From: Xanthomonas sp. AM6
GTDB taxonomy: Bacteria; Pseudomonadota; Gammaproteobacteria; Xanthomonadales; Xanthomonadaceae
NCBI RefSeq assembly: GCF_025665335.1
Contig: NZ_CP106869.1
Location: forward strand, 4,738,501 to 4,802,500
DNA: 64,000 nucleotides
Direction of reading: 5' to 3'
This document shows positions 41,207-53,227 of the stretch, in pieces (the stretch's first letter is position 1; each line of letters opens with the position of its first letter). A program made the translations under genes and the position numbers. The notes beneath the pieces were generated by a model, which saw only the letters and a list, made by a program, of their open reading frames with translations, made no database searches and was not told where the DNA came from.

Positions 41207-43633
41207 ATGTCGTCCGTCCCGACCGAATCGCGGGCGAACTACCTGCAGCAGCAGCGCCTGCGGCTGCAGGCCCAGTTGCAGCAGGCGCAGGCGCGCCAGG
41301 CCGCGGCCGACGCCGAGGTGGAGCGGCACCTGCCGGCGGTGGAACAGGCGGTAGCGGCGATCCGCCGCGACTTCGTCGCGCAGGCGGCGCAGGCCGCGGC
41401 CGCGGTGCTGCGCCGCGAACGCCGCCGCGCATGGTGGCCGGCGCTGTTGCTGCGTCCGCTGCTGCCGGACTGGCGCTGGCGGCTGGCGCTGCTGGCGTTC
41501 CTGCTGCTGGCGCTGCCGTGGATGAGCGCGCACTGGCTGGGCGATGCGCACGGCCCTCTGGACTGGTGGCGCCTGCTCGGCGTGCAACGCGACACGCTGC
41601 AGCTGCTGCAGCGCGCGCTGCCGTCGCTGCTGCTGTATGCGTTGCTGGTGATCGGCGGCGCGCAATTGCTGGCCCGCCATGTCAGCCACGACGAACGCGC
41701 GCTGCTGGCCGGTTTCGCGCAGCGGCCGCTGGCGCTGATGCAGTTCGCCGACGGCGACCGGCACGACGCCGCCCATCCCTACCGCGTCACCCGCGCGCCA
41801 TGGCCGCTGCGCGAACTGCAGGGCCGCTGGCAGATCGCCGCGGCGCACGGCGACCTGTCCGGCGCGCGCGTGCTCGCGCTGCACGACGGCGCCGAACCGG
41901 ACCCGCACGTGCAGGCGCTGCTGGTGCTGCCCGACGACGCCCATGCCGCGGCGCTGATCCCGATCGCCCCCGAACTCGGCGCGAGCGAACAGGCGCAGCT
42001 GCGCGAGCTGGCGCTGGCGGTGGCCGCGCGGGCGGCCGCCGAGGCGCAGCCGATCGCCGAACTGCACCGGCACGTGGACGCCTGGATGGAGGCGCGCAAC
42101 CAGCAGCGCGTATTGCAGCAGCGGCTGCAGAGCGTGGACGCGATCCACCGCCACTGGGCCGACGTGGCGCTGCCCGACAGCACCCTGGACCAGATCCTGA
42201 AGCTGGTGGACCTGTTCGTGTCCGGGCGCACGCCGGCGCCGAAGGGCATGCTGCTGCACGGCCCGCCGGGCACCGGCAAGACCCTGATCGCGCGCAAGCT
42301 GGCGCGCCATGCCGGCTGCCATTTCGAGGCGCTGGGCGTGGCCGACCTGAAGGCCGCGCACGTCGGCCACACCGGCCCCAAGGTGCAGGCGATCTGGCAG
42401 CGCTGCCGCGCCAAGGCGCCGGCGATCCTGTTCATCGACGAATGCGAGAGCGTGTTCGCGCGCCGCGGCGGCACGGACAGCGACAGCTTCGGCGCCGAAC
42501 TGGTGCAGACCTTCCTCGCCGAATGGGACGGTTTCCACGAAGCGCGCGGCCAGGTGCTGGTGATCGGCGCCACCAACCGCCCCGCGCTGCTCGACGACGC
42601 GGTGATGTCGCGCTTCACCGCCAGCATCGGCATCGGCCTGCCCGACGCGGCCGCGCGCGCGCGTATCCTCGGCGGCGAGCTGGAACGCGCCGGTTTCGCG
42701 CTGGCGCTGGATCCGCGCGTGATCGCCGACAGCAGCGGCCTGTCCGGCCGCGACCTGCACACCCTGGTGGCGCGGGTGGCGGCCGAATGCCTGGACGGTG
42801 AGCTCGATGGCGACGCGCTGTTGGCGCAGTTGCGTCTGCTGCGCGGCAAGGGCTCCACCCGGGTGGCGCCACTGGACTGGGACGACGTCGTGTTGCCGGC
42901 GCCGGTGATCGAGGAATTCGTCGGCCTGGGCAAGGAACTGCGCAACGCCGAGACGCTGGCCACGCTGGGCGTGCCGGTGCCGCGCGGGATCCTGCTGTAC
43001 GGCCCGCCCGGCACCGGCAAGACCCAGCTGGCGCGGATCCTGGCCAGCCAATCGGGCCTGGCGTTCGTCGCCCTGACCGGCGCCGACCTCAAGGCGGCCT
43101 ACCTGGGCCAGTCGGGCCAGCGCGTGCAGGCCGCGTTCGAGCGCGCCCGCGCGCAGGCGCCGTGCATCGTGTTCGTCGACGAGATCGACGCCGTCGCGCC
43201 GGCGCGCGGCGCCGACGGCGACGATGCGCTGACCCGCGAGATCGTCGGCCAGTTACTGCAGGAGCTGGACGGCGTGGCCAGCCAGGCCGGGCAGGTGTTC
43301 CTGCTGGCGGCCAGCAACCATGCCGCCGCGATCGACCCGGCCTTGCTTTCGCGGCTGGACCGGCAGATCGAGATCGGCCTGCCCGACCGCGCCGCGCGCC
43401 GCGCGATCGTCGCGCGCCTGCTGCACGGCAAGCCGCTGGCGTTCGACCCGGCGCAGGCGGCCGACTGGCTGGCCGAGCGCAGCGCAGGCCGCTCCGGCCG
43501 CGACCTGCAGACCTGGATCAGCCGCGCCCTGCGCCGCGCCGCCCGCCGCGCGCTGCAGGAAAGCGACGACGCGGCCAACACCCGGCTGCAATGGGACGAC
43601 CTGGTCGAAACCGCGGGTGCCGCACCGGTGTAG
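41207..43633 (+). CDS. Membrane-anchored tandem AAA+ ATPase
   Basis: 808-aa protein: N-terminal coiled coil (about 10-70, Gln/Ala/Arg rich), two transmembrane segments (about 88-105 and 138-158), a soluble middle region, and two AAA+ modules of the CDC48/FtsH kind. Walker A motifs GPPGTGKT are at 352-359 and 599-606; Walker B ILFIDECES and IVFVDEIDA. Both second-region-of-homology segments have Arg fingers (MSRFTAS and SRLDRQIEIG), so both modules look catalytically competent. No protease domain or HExxH, so it is not FtsH. Function unknown; protein remodelling or extraction at the membrane is inferred from architecture. No Shine-Dalgarno sequence is seen. Isolated gene between the GGDEF gene and a REP array. 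Confidence 0.9.
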   Translation: MSSVPTESRANYLQQQRLRLQAQLQQAQARQAAADAEVERHLPAVEQAVAAIRRDFVAQAAQAAAAVLRRERRRAWWPALLLRPLLPDWRWRLALLAFLLLALPWMSAHWLGDAHGPLDWWRLLGVQRDTLQLLQRALPSLLLYALLVIGGAQLLARHVSHDERALLAGFAQRPLALMQFADGDRHDAAHPYRVTRAPWPLRELQGRWQIAAAHGDLSGARVLALHDGAEPDPHVQALLVLPDDAHAAALIPIAPELGASEQAQLRELALAVAARAAAEAQPIAELHRHVDAWMEARNQQRVLQQRLQSVDAIHRHWADVALPDSTLDQILKLVDLFVSGRTPAPKGMLLHGPPGTGKTLIARKLARHAGCHFEALGVADLKAAHVGHTGPKVQAIWQRCRAKAPAILFIDECESVFARRGGTDSDSFGAELVQTFLAEWDGFHEARGQVLVIGATNRPALLDDAVMSRFTASIGIGLPDAAARARILGGELERAGFALALDPRVIADSSGLSGRDLHTLVARVAAECLDGELDGDALLAQLRLLRGKGSTRVAPLDWDDVVLPAPVIEEFVGLGKELRNAETLATLGVPVPRGILLYGPPGTGKTQLARILASQSGLAFVALTGADLKAAYLGQSGQRVQAAFERARAQAPCIVFVDEIDAVAPARGADGDDALTREIVGQLLQELDGVASQAGQVFLLAASNHAAAIDPALLSRLDRQIEIGLPDRAARRAIVARLLHGKPLAFDPAQAADWLAERSAGRSGRDLQTWISRALRRAARRALQESDDAANTRLQWDDLVETAGAAPV

Positions 43634-43670
43634 CAGGGCCGGGCGGCCTCGGGTCACCGCCTGCACCCCC

Positions 43671-44036
43671 GTAGGAGCGGCGTCAGCCGCGACAAGCGCA
43701 GCGGCGAGCGTTCCAACTGCCGATGCAGCCGGGGCTGAAGCCCCTCCCACAAGTGCACCCAGCCGGCCAAGCGCAGGCCTTTTTGTAGGAGCGGCTTCAG
43801 CCGCGACAAGCGCAGCGGCGAGCGTTCCAACTGCCGATGCAGCCGGGGCTGAAGCCCCTCCCACAGCGCACCCAGCCGGCCAACGGCAGCGCTTTCTGTA
43901 GGAGCGGCTTCAGCCGCGACGAGCGCAGCGGCGAGCGTTCCGGCGGCGGACAACGTCGGGGCTAAAGCCGCTCCCACAGCACATCGACCCGCCACCCGAA
44001 GCCCCACTGTGGGAGCGACTTCAGTCGCGACGCGCG
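43671..44036. repeat. Tandem REP array, period 111-114 bp
   Basis: Starting points of the gtaggagcgg/gtgggagcg core are 43671, 43785, 43898 and 44009, so three full units and a partial one, each pairing a forward REP with an inverted ggggctgaagcccctcccac copy. Spacers agcgcagcggcgagcgttcc are nearly identical in the three units, showing recent tandem duplication. It fills the gap between the AAA gene and the GH94 gene (both convergent). Confidence 0.9.
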
Positions 44037-44083
44037 AAACGGCCGGCACTCCTTCATCACGCGCATATTGGACGCCGCAGCCC

Positions 44084-46483
44084 TCATCCACCCGGCAGCA
44101 TCACCTCGACCAGATAACGGCGGCCGCGCTCGATGCCCTCGATCCGCGCCCCCTCCAACACCTGCCCATCCACGCTGACCCGCGGCGCCACGCACCCGGC
44201 CTCGCGCCGCATCCGCACCTCGAACGACGCGCCACGAAAACGGCGCTGCGCCGTCGCCTGCGTCCAGTGCGACGGCAGCTGCGGGCGCACGCTCAAGGCC
44301 TCGCCCTCGCCCTTCAGGCCGAACAGGCCCTCGATCAGGCAGCGGTACAGCCACGCCGCGGTGCCGGTGTTGAACAGCTGACTGGAGCGGCCGGCGGTGC
44401 GCGGCAGCTCGCGCCAGGCGCCGCGGTAGTAGTTCGGCACGAACACCGGCAGCTGGCCGCGCTGCAGGTAGTCGCCCAGCTCCGGACCCGGGATCATCGC
44501 GCGCAGCACGCGCCAGGCGCGATCCGCGTCGCCGATCGCGTACAGCGCATGCAGGTAGAACGCCGCGGCGTGGTTGTAGACCGAGCCGTTCTCCGCCGAG
44601 CCGGGGTGCTTCTGCGTGAGCCGTCCCACGTCCTCGCGCATCGCGGTGTACGGCGGCGCCAGCATCGTCGGCCCGTAGGGCGTGTCCAGCTGCGCATCGA
44701 CCGCCTGCAGCAGGCGCGCGCGCCGGTCCGCGTCGGCGGTGCCGGCGAGCAGCGCCCAGCTCTGCGGATTGAGATAGATGCGACCTTCCGCGTCATCCTT
44801 GATGCCGAAGCGCACGCCGTCGTCGGTGATGCCGCGTGCGTACCAGTCGCCGTCCCACAGCTCGCGGTTGACCGCGGCATTGACCTCAGCCGCGCCGGCG
44901 CGGCACGCCGCCGCCTGCGCATCGCGGCCGTGGCGTTCGCAGATCCCCGCCCACAGCTGCAGCGCGTAGGCGGTGGCCACGGACAGCCAGCCGGACACGC
45001 CGCGGCCGCGGTAGCCGACCATGTTCATCGGGTCGCACCAGTCGCCCTGCGCGATGTAGCTCAGCCCGCGCGCATCGCGCGCGCCGAGCAGCCAACGCAT
45101 CGCCGCGTCCAGCCGCTCGGCGACGCTGGCGCCATGCCCGTCGGCGCCGACCACGACCTCCTCCAGCAGGGCGGCGTCGCCGGTCTCGTCCAGGTAGGCC
45201 GACAGGAACACCGGCAGCCACACGCAATGGTCGGTATGCGGCACCTGGTTGATGTACTTCAGCTCCGCGCCTTCGATCAGCAGGATGCCGTCCGGCATCG
45301 CGCCGCTGGCCTCCTGCTGCGACAGCGCGTGCAGCAACGCCGCGCGCGCGGTCTGCGGGCGCAGGAAGCTCATGCCCATGTGGTCCTGCAGGAAGTTGCG
45401 GGTCTGCGGATCGGTGGTCAGGCGGTTGACGTCGCCGTGGTAGAACACCTGCCGCGGCAGCCAGTGGTTGACCAGGTTGTCCAGGCACGGATCGGGCGTG
45501 GCGATGTGCAGGCAGCCGGCCGCTTCGTCCAGGTAGGTGCGGTACGCGTCCGCGGCGTCGGCAAACCCGGCGGCGGACAGATAGCGCTGGCGCAACGCGC
45601 CGATCTCCGCATCGTCGCGCGCCGGGCCGAACAGGAAGCGCAGCGTGCGTTCCTGCTGCGGCGCCAGCGTCAGGCCGTACTGCAAGGCCGCGGTCGGGGT
45701 TTCGTAGCGCGCATCGCTGCCACCCAGCCGCGGCTGCAGCACCGCGCTCGGCGCGTGCAGGCCGCCCTCGCCTTCGAACGCCGCTTGTCGTGCGTCCCAG
45801 GCATCGGGCGGCTGCTCGTGCAGCAGGAAGGTACAGTCCTTGAAATCCCGGTTGCGGAAATAGTCCTCGACCTTCTGGTACGGGGTGACGCTGCGGCAGA
45901 CGATGCCGCCCAGGTCGGCGCGGTACTCGCCGCTCTGGTGCATCCAGGACATGTAGCCGACCGGGAAATACGCATACAGCGCGATCCGGCGCTCACGCCC
46001 GTCCAGGTTGCGCACCTGGCATTGCCACAGCTCGACAGTGTCGTCCACCGGCAACTGCAGGCGCAGTTCCACCTCGATGTCCGCATAACGCGCGCACCAG
46101 ACGATGTCGCGCTTGCCGACCGAGAAACGGAACGCCTGCGGCGTTGCCCGCACCGGCTCGTACGGCACCGAGTACACCGCGCCGCTGTCCTCGTCCTTGA
46201 GGTAGAAGAAACGCCCGGGGTGGTGCGCGTAGTACGGCTGCTCCGGCTGCATGAAGGTCCGCGCCTCCAGGTTCGGCGCATGCGCGTACTTGGCCGGCTC
46301 CGGCTGCATGAACTGTGCGGTGGCATAGCCGCGGCAGGTGGCCTGGATCATCATCCGCCGGTTCCACAGGAAGCCGCCGGCATTGGGCAGCGCGGTCGGG
46401 CTGTACAGCGTGTAGCGCTCGCCGTCGGCGCTGGGCGCCAGCAGGTCGGTCGCCTCGCGGGATGCGTCGTTGCTGGAACTCAT
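44084..46483 (-). CDS. GH94 glycoside phosphorylase, probably cellobionic acid phosphorylase
   Basis: 799-aa inverting phosphorylase of family GH94 (cellobiose/chitobiose phosphorylase superfamily). Recognised segments: [41 protein letters not shown], the active-site region [22 protein letters not shown], and the late [23 protein letters not shown] motif typical of the family. It overlaps the upstream sugar-transporter gene by 4 bases (ATGA), and a gluconokinase gene lies divergently beyond the transporter. A phosphorylase yielding glucose-1-phosphate and gluconate would need exactly this kinase; Xanthomonas campestris is known to have a cellobionic acid phosphorylase of this kind. Substrate assignment is inference from context; cellobiose or chitobiose phosphorylase are the alternatives. 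Confidence 0.88.
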   Translation of the reverse strand: MSSSNDASREATDLLAPSADGERYTLYSPTALPNAGGFLWNRRMMIQATCRGYATAQFMQPEPAKYAHAPNLEARTFMQPEQPYYAHHPGRFFYLKDEDSGAVYSVPYEPVRATPQAFRFSVGKRDIVWCARYADIEVELRLQLPVDDTVELWQCQVRNLDGRERRIALYAYFPVGYMSWMHQSGEYRADLGGIVCRSVTPYQKVEDYFRNRDFKDCTFLLHEQPPDAWDARQAAFEGEGGLHAPSAVLQPRLGGSDARYETPTAALQYGLTLAPQQERTLRFLFGPARDDAEIGALRQRYLSAAGFADAADAYRTYLDEAAGCLHIATPDPCLDNLVNHWLPRQVFYHGDVNRLTTDPQTRNFLQDHMGMSFLRPQTARAALLHALSQQEASGAMPDGILLIEGAELKYINQVPHTDHCVWLPVFLSAYLDETGDAALLEEVVVGADGHGASVAERLDAAMRWLLGARDARGLSYIAQGDWCDPMNMVGYRGRGVSGWLSVATAYALQLWAGICERHGRDAQAAACRAGAAEVNAAVNRELWDGDWYARGITDDGVRFGIKDDAEGRIYLNPQSWALLAGTADADRRARLLQAVDAQLDTPYGPTMLAPPYTAMREDVGRLTQKHPGSAENGSVYNHAAAFYLHALYAIGDADRAWRVLRAMIPGPELGDYLQRGQLPVFVPNYYRGAWRELPRTAGRSSQLFNTGTAAWLYRCLIEGLFGLKGEGEALSVRPQLPSHWTQATAQRRFRGASFEVRMRREAGCVAPRVSVDGQVLEGARIEGIERGRRYLVEVMLPGG

Positions 46484-47859
46484 GCATTCGCCTCTTCTGC
46501 GGCGCGCTTGCGCGCGGCCAGTTCCTGCTGGATGTGCAGCAGCTTGGCGTCGTCGAGCGGATAGAAATGCATCGTCCACGCCGCCAGCAACGCGACCGCG
46601 CCCGGGATCACGGTCAGCAGCAGCACGATGCCCAGCTGCGAGGCGCCGCTCTGCGCCTGGTTGGCCACGTAGCCCATCGCCGCCAGCATCCACGCGATGC
46701 AGGCCGAGGCCAGCGCGCCGCCGAGCTTCTGCGAAAAGGTCGCCGCCGAGAACGTCATCGCGGTGGCGCGGCGCCCGGTCTTCCATTCGGTGTAGTCGGC
46801 GGTGTCGGCGTACATCGAGAACGCCAGCGGCGATTTCGGCCCCAGCGCCAGGCCGATCAGCAGGTTGATGGCGAACAAGGCCCAGATCGCCTCGCGCGGG
46901 ATGAAGAACATCGCGCAGCTGAGCACGCCCACCGCCCCCATCAGCAGCATCATCAGCCGGCGCTTGTCGCACAGCCGGGTCAGCAACGGCGTGGCCGCCG
47001 CCCCCACCGCCAGCGCCACCGAATAGCTGCCCAGGAACCAGCCGGTCAGCTCCGGGCGGCCGACGTAGTACTTGAAGTAGTACACGCCGGCGCCGGCGCG
47101 CATGACGATGGTGATCATGATGACCAGCGCCAGCACGAACAGCACCCGCCACGGCGGATTGCGCAGCAGGTCGGCGATGTCCTGCCGCACCGGCACGCGC
47201 GGCTGCGGCAGCGGCTGCACGCGCTCGCGCGTGGTCGCGAACACGATCGCGAACAACGCCGCCGCGGCGATGCCGTAGACCAGCATCGTGCGCTGCCAGC
47301 CCTGCGCATCGTCGCCGTTGCCGAACCAGCGCACCATGTCCAGCGTGGCGTAGTTCACCAGCGTGGTGCCGGCGAAGGCGGCGATGAAGCGGAAGCTGAT
47401 CAGCGTGGTGCGCTGCTGGCTGTCGGCGGTGATCACCCCCGACAGCGCCGAGTACGGGATGCTGATCACCGTGTACATCAGCATCATCAGCCCGAAGGTG
47501 ACGTAGGCCCAGACCAGCCGCCCGCCCTGGTCCAGGTCGGGCGTGGTGTAGGCCAGCACGCCGCTGGCCGCCATCGGCAGTGCCGCGAACAGCAGGTACG
47601 GCCGGAACTTGCCCCAGCGCGAGCGCGTGCGGTCGGCGATCGCGCCCATCAGCGGATCGGTGATCGCATCGACCACCTTGGTCAGCAGGATCATCGTGCC
47701 CACCGCCGCCGCCGGCAGGCCCATGGTGTCGGTATAGAAGATCAGCAGGAACGCGGAGATGTTGGCCCAGTAGAAATTGAAGCCCATGTCGCCGACGCCG
47801 TAACCGACCTTCTCGGTCCAGCGCAGCGGGGCATCGGCGCGTTGCGGCGGTGTGGGCAT
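46480..47859 (-). CDS. GPH-family glycoside:cation symporter (MFS)
   Basis: 459-aa, 12-helix sugar transporter. The N-terminus [19 protein letters not shown] and the [19 protein letters not shown] loop are the signatures of the glycoside-pentoside-hexuronide (MelB/XylP) group, and [18 protein letters not shown] is in the C-terminal half. First gene of a two-gene unit, its stop overlapping the phosphorylase start. In this context the likely cargo is cellobionate or another beta-1,4-disaccharide acid imported for intracellular phosphorolysis. Confidence 0.92.
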   Translation of the reverse strand: MPTPPQRADAPLRWTEKVGYGVGDMGFNFYWANISAFLLIFYTDTMGLPAAAVGTMILLTKVVDAITDPLMGAIADRTRSRWGKFRPYLLFAALPMAASGVLAYTTPDLDQGGRLVWAYVTFGLMMLMYTVISIPYSALSGVITADSQQRTTLISFRFIAAFAGTTLVNYATLDMVRWFGNGDDAQGWQRTMLVYGIAAAALFAIVFATTRERVQPLPQPRVPVRQDIADLLRNPPWRVLFVLALVIMITIVMRAGAGVYYFKYYVGRPELTGWFLGSYSVALAVGAAATPLLTRLCDKRRLMMLLMGAVGVLSCAMFFIPREAIWALFAINLLIGLALGPKSPLAFSMYADTADYTEWKTGRRATAMTFSAATFSQKLGGALASACIAWMLAAMGYVANQAQSGASQLGIVLLLTVIPGAVALLAAWTMHFYPLDDAKLLHIQQELAARKRAAEEANA

Positions 47860-48009
47860 CGGCGATCCTGTCGGGTGGTCATGCGATGATGGAACGGCGC
47901 AAGGCGCGTTCCGCTGAGCGTGGCGTGCCGACGCTACACCACGCTGCGCGCATCGCCAACGCCAGTGCGCGCATCATGCCAAACCCACCGCCAGGTATAA
48001 CCGCACGTG

Positions 48010-48573
48010 ATGGACCCAGCACCGCCGATTCCCATGCCGCACCGCAGCGAAGCCATCGTGGTGATGGGCATTTCCGGCAGCGGCAAGACCAGTGTCGCCC
48101 AGGCCCTGGCCGCGCACTACGGCCATGCGTTCCTGGACGCGGACGATGTCCACAGCGCCGAGGCCAAGGCGCAGATGGCCCGCGGCATCCCACTCACCGA
48201 CGACCAGCGCGTGCCCTGGGTGGCGGCGCTGGCGCTGCGCCTGCGCCAGTCGATCGATGCCGGCCGCAGCGTGGTGCTGGCCTTTTCCGGATTGCGCCGC
48301 GTGCATCGGCAGCAGCTGCGCGACAGCGGCGTGCCGATGCGTTTCGTGTTCCTGCATGCCGCCGCGCACGTCATCGCCGCGCGCCTGGCGCTGCGCAGCG
48401 GCCACTTCATGCCGCCCAGCCTGTTGCAGAGCCAGCTCGACACGCTGGAGCTGCCGCTGGAAGAACCCGACGTGATCTCGGTGGACGTGGATGCACCGTT
48501 CGACGCGGTGGTGGCGGATGCGATCGCGCAGCTGGATGCGGCGAGTGGCGACGTGAGTGGTGGGGCTGCGTAG
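48010..48573 (+). CDS. gntK: Gluconokinase
   Basis: 187-aa thermosensitive-type gluconate kinase. Walker A is MGISGSGKTSVAQALA (about residues 19-34); the conserved FLDADDVHSAEAKAQMARGIPLTDDQRVPWV gluconate-kinase segment follows, with SALRRVHRQ-type CSGLKRxYR motif seen as FSGLRRVHRQQLR. A GTG directly precedes the ATG 48010, and ATG 48034 is another possible start. Makes 6-phosphogluconate. Divergent from the transporter/phosphorylase unit and separated by about 150 bp, it would use the gluconate released by cellobionate phosphorolysis. Confidence 0.93.
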   Translation: MDPAPPIPMPHRSEAIVVMGISGSGKTSVAQALAAHYGHAFLDADDVHSAEAKAQMARGIPLTDDQRVPWVAALALRLRQSIDAGRSVVLAFSGLRRVHRQQLRDSGVPMRFVFLHAAAHVIAARLALRSGHFMPPSLLQSQLDTLELPLEEPDVISVDVDAPFDAVVADAIAQLDAASGDVSGGAA

Positions 48574-48587
48574 CGGTTTTGCCGCAT

Positions 48588-49176
48588 TTGGGGAGGACTT
48601 CAGTCCCCGAGGCTTGCCCATTGCGGCAATGCCGCCGCTTCGCTCGTCGCGGCTGAAGCCGCTCCTACAAAAAGCTTGCGGCCAGCTTATTGGGCGCACT
48701 GTGGGAGGGACTTCGGTCCCGGCGCCCTCCGATTGCGGCTACTCCATCGCTTCGTTTGTCGCGGCTGAAGCCGCTCCTACAGGAGCTTGCGACCAGCTTG
48801 CCCGGGTGCGATGTGGGAGGGACTTCAATCCCGATACCCCCGGTTGCGACTACTCCGCTGCTTCGTTCGTCGCGGCTGAAGCCGCTCCTACAGGAGCTTG
48901 CGACCAGCATGCCCCGGTGCAATGTGGGAGGAACCTCAGTCCCGATGCCCCCAGTTGCGGGGCCAGTCCACCGCTTCGCTCGTCGCGGCTGAAGCCGCTC
49001 CTACAGGAGCCTGCGGCCAGCTTGCCTGGGTGCACTGTGGGAGGGACTTCAGTCCCGATGCCGTCGGTTACGGTTACTCCACCGCTTCGCTCGTCGCGGC
49101 TGAAGCCGCTCCTGCAGGGGCTTGCGGCCAGCTTGCCTGGGTGCACTGTGGGAGGGACTTCAGTCCCGACGCGTTG
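48588..49176. repeat. Tandem REP array, about 5.5 units of 111-113 bp
   Basis: Starts of the gtgggaggg core: about 48589, 48701, 48813, 48924, 49037 and 49148 (periods 111-113). Each unit has a gggacttcagtccc hairpin, a variable 30-base spacer, then an inverted gtcgcggctgaagccgctcc copy and an aggagcttgcggccagcttg spacer. The unit is not constant modulo 3. It fills the gap between gntK and the DNA glycosylase gene; no independent gene is seen. Confidence 0.92.
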
Positions 49177-49238
49177 TGGTTGCGGCCATTCCGCCGGGCG
49201 GCATCGCCGCGCGGGTATGTGGCGCTTCCATCACTCCC

Positions 49239-49865
49239 TCAGCTCGCGCGCACGACCTTGCGCTTCGTCCCCGGCGCCACAGGCCCCGACACGTTCCGGT
49301 CGCCGGGCACGTACCAGCGCCACGGCGCCTCCGTCGCCTTGCTGATGCCGATGCGCGGCGTGGCCACCGGCTCGGCCGGCGGCGCGGTGCCGTCCTCGCC
49401 CAGCCACAGGCGCGAGCTGGTCCGGGTCAGGTCCAGGCCGTTGTCCGCACCCGAGGCGCCGAGCGCCTTGGCCAACCGGCCCGGGCCGCGGGTGAGATCG
49501 GCGATGCGCGCCGCGCCGCGCGCCAGCTGCATCGCCTCGATGCCCGCGACCGGCGCCAACGCACGGATCAGCACCGCATGCCCGGGCGCGCCGCCGCAGA
49601 CCGCGTTGAGCGCCCAGTGCATGCCGTAGATGAAATAGACGTACAGATGGCCGGGCGGGCCGAACATCACCTGCGTGCGCGGGGTCATGCCACGGAACGA
49701 ATGCGCCGCCGGGTCCTCGGCGCCGCAATAGGCCTCCACCTCGACGATGCGCCCGCAGCGGCCGTCGGCGGCGACCAGCAGCTTGTTCAGCAGCTCCGGC
49801 GCCACCAGGCGCGAATCGCGCGCGTAGAACGCGCGCGGCAACGGAGTCGGAGAGGTCGCAAGCAT
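49239..49865 (-). CDS. 3-methyladenine DNA glycosylase (Mpg/AAG family)
   Basis: 208-aa base-excision glycosylase of the mammalian-type (AAG/MPG) family, removing alkylated and deaminated purines. The catalytic Glu is in [20 protein letters not shown], and [26 protein letters not shown] corresponds to the DNA-binding hairpin region. ATG at 49865; a GTG two codons upstream is also possible. Isolated gene beside the REP array. Confidence 0.93.
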   Translation of the reverse strand: MLATSPTPLPRAFYARDSRLVAPELLNKLLVAADGRCGRIVEVEAYCGAEDPAAHSFRGMTPRTQVMFGPPGHLYVYFIYGMHWALNAVCGGAPGHAVLIRALAPVAGIEAMQLARGAARIADLTRGPGRLAKALGASGADNGLDLTRTSSRLWLGEDGTAPPAEPVATPRIGISKATEAPWRWYVPGDRNVSGPVAPGTKRKVVRAS

Positions 49866-49987
49866 CGTCACAGCCTAGAACCGTGCGCGCGAAGACGGTG
49901 TTGCCCCGTGCATGCGGCTGCAGCCGCAGCGACGCGGCCGGACAGGCGCCAGGTGCAGGACACGGCGCCCGCTGGCCGCGGCACGGC

Positions 49988-52135
<2,148 letters not shown>

Positions 52136-52338
52136 GTTGAAATCCACGTTAGCTAGCTTCCGACCTTAGCTTGCCATTGCCGGAAGAGGCAATACGGCAG
52201 CTTTGCAGCAGAGAGTTACTTCCGCCGAGATAGCTAGCGCCATGACATCGAGAACCTCTACAGATCAGGCATACGGGCGAGCCTTGAGTCCATATTAGTA
52301 CTAAATTCTTATAATGATGCACATCCACCTGCGCAACT

Positions 52339-52734
52339 TTAGATTAAAGCCCCAATAACGCTAACTATTGGTATAGACAGAAAAGCGACAATCGCGAATA
52401 CGAGGAAGCGCTTCATATCGGCTTTTAGTCCGTCCAAGTTAGCGTCCCCTGTAGAGCCAGCCCTGAACAGCCAATCCCCTTCGCGCATTGTGTTAGTTCC
52501 CCTGACCTTCAATAATGGTACATATGTAATTTCAGCTTCAGCAGCAGGATCTACAGATCTTATTGCCCGCAGTATTCGAAGTCGTCGCAGTGTTCCAAGC
52601 ACGGCCAATCCACAGAGAATCAGTGCGGTATAATAACCCGACAACACCCTCGGACTTATAGAACCAAAAATAAGCAATATTATTAAAGCGATAAGCACTG
52701 CCACCCAAACCATCCAAAGATACCTGACCTTCAT
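52339..52734 (-). CDS. Small two-plus-one-helix membrane protein, possible orphan immunity protein
   Basis: 131-aa protein of unknown family. Hydrophobic segments at about residues 4-30 (WMVWVAVLIALIILLIFGSI), 33-50 (GYYTALILCGLAVLGTL) and 108-130 (FLVFAIVAFLSIPIVSVIGA), with a soluble loop of about 55 residues between (AEAEITYVPLLKVRGTNTM). Start ATG 52734 with GCGAGG 6 bases upstream; the frame also opens at a GTG 6 codons earlier. The DNA is visibly lower in GC than its surroundings. It lies right after the remains of an RHS gene in the same direction, the place of an RHS toxin's immunity gene. Immunity role is inference. Confidence 0.7.
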   Translation of the reverse strand: MKVRYLWMVWVAVLIALIILLIFGSISPRVLSGYYTALILCGLAVLGTLRRLRILRAIRSVDPAAEAEITYVPLLKVRGTNTMREGDWLFRAGSTGDANLDGLKADMKRFLVFAIVAFLSIPIVSVIGALI

Positions 52735-52758
52735 TTTATACCTCGCAATCACTTTGCA

Positions 52759-53227
52759 TCAGGGGCCAAGAGTGTTGGCATAGAAACCAGCGGCAGCGTA
52801 CGATCTCCAGTGGCCCGAGTTATTATTAGCATATCGATATCTATTAAAAACTCGCATCGGCACTGATTGCACTTATTAGATCGCCGCTAAGGAACCGCCC
52901 TGTGTTCTGGTCATGGTAGCGCTGTTGCATATATGTGAGCCCAATCGCCGCATCCATGACGTGTCCCGTATAGCCGGCCGGACGGAGAGCCTGCTGTTGC
53001 CGGGAATGTCGATGTCGGTCCAGTTGAACTCTACCTCACCATTCTTCAGGCTGACCTGTTCGCCGAAAGAATCGACGCTCAGCCGCCCGATGTCCCGACG
53101 ACTGCTTGCTGCACTCGATGTATTTCTGATCGAACCTCAACTCCTGGGCATTGGCTAGCGTCGCGAACGCCATCGCCAGCAGGGTCGCGCCTGCGCGCAG
53201 ACGAAGAAACGTAGCGAACGTGTCCAT
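52759..53227 (-). pseudogene. Collapsed RHS-repeat protein gene
   Basis: The three frames together rebuild the two ends of one RHS protein. Frame of ATG 53227: exported start MDTFATFLRLRAGATLLAMA, then AQELRFDQKYIECSKQ, after which the frame is lost. The next frame then reads DIGRLSVDSFGEQVSLKNGE followed by VEFNWTDIDIPGNS, the usual N-terminal RHS segment. A third frame then gives GYTGHVMDAAIGLTYMQQRY followed by HDQNTGRFLSGD, the C-terminal RHS core signature, to a stop near 52844. The missing hundreds of residues between point to a large internal deletion plus frameshifts. A further 21 codons ending at 52759 (GHWRSYAAAGFYANTLGP) look like a C-terminal protein tail. Lower GC than neighbours. 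Not functional as it stands. Confidence 0.65.

Noticed and set aside
43671-44036. Possible CRISPR array (regularly spaced repeats)
   Set aside because: Units are longer than CRISPR repeats, contain inverted REP pairs and nearly identical spacers, and no cas genes are near.
48588-49176. Possible CRISPR array
   Set aside because: Same reasons: REP doublets with 111-113 bp periods, spacers mostly shared between units.
48557-49345. 262-codon frame across the REP array
   Set aside because: It is made of translated REP units; the period is not constant modulo 3, so no repeated peptide is conserved.
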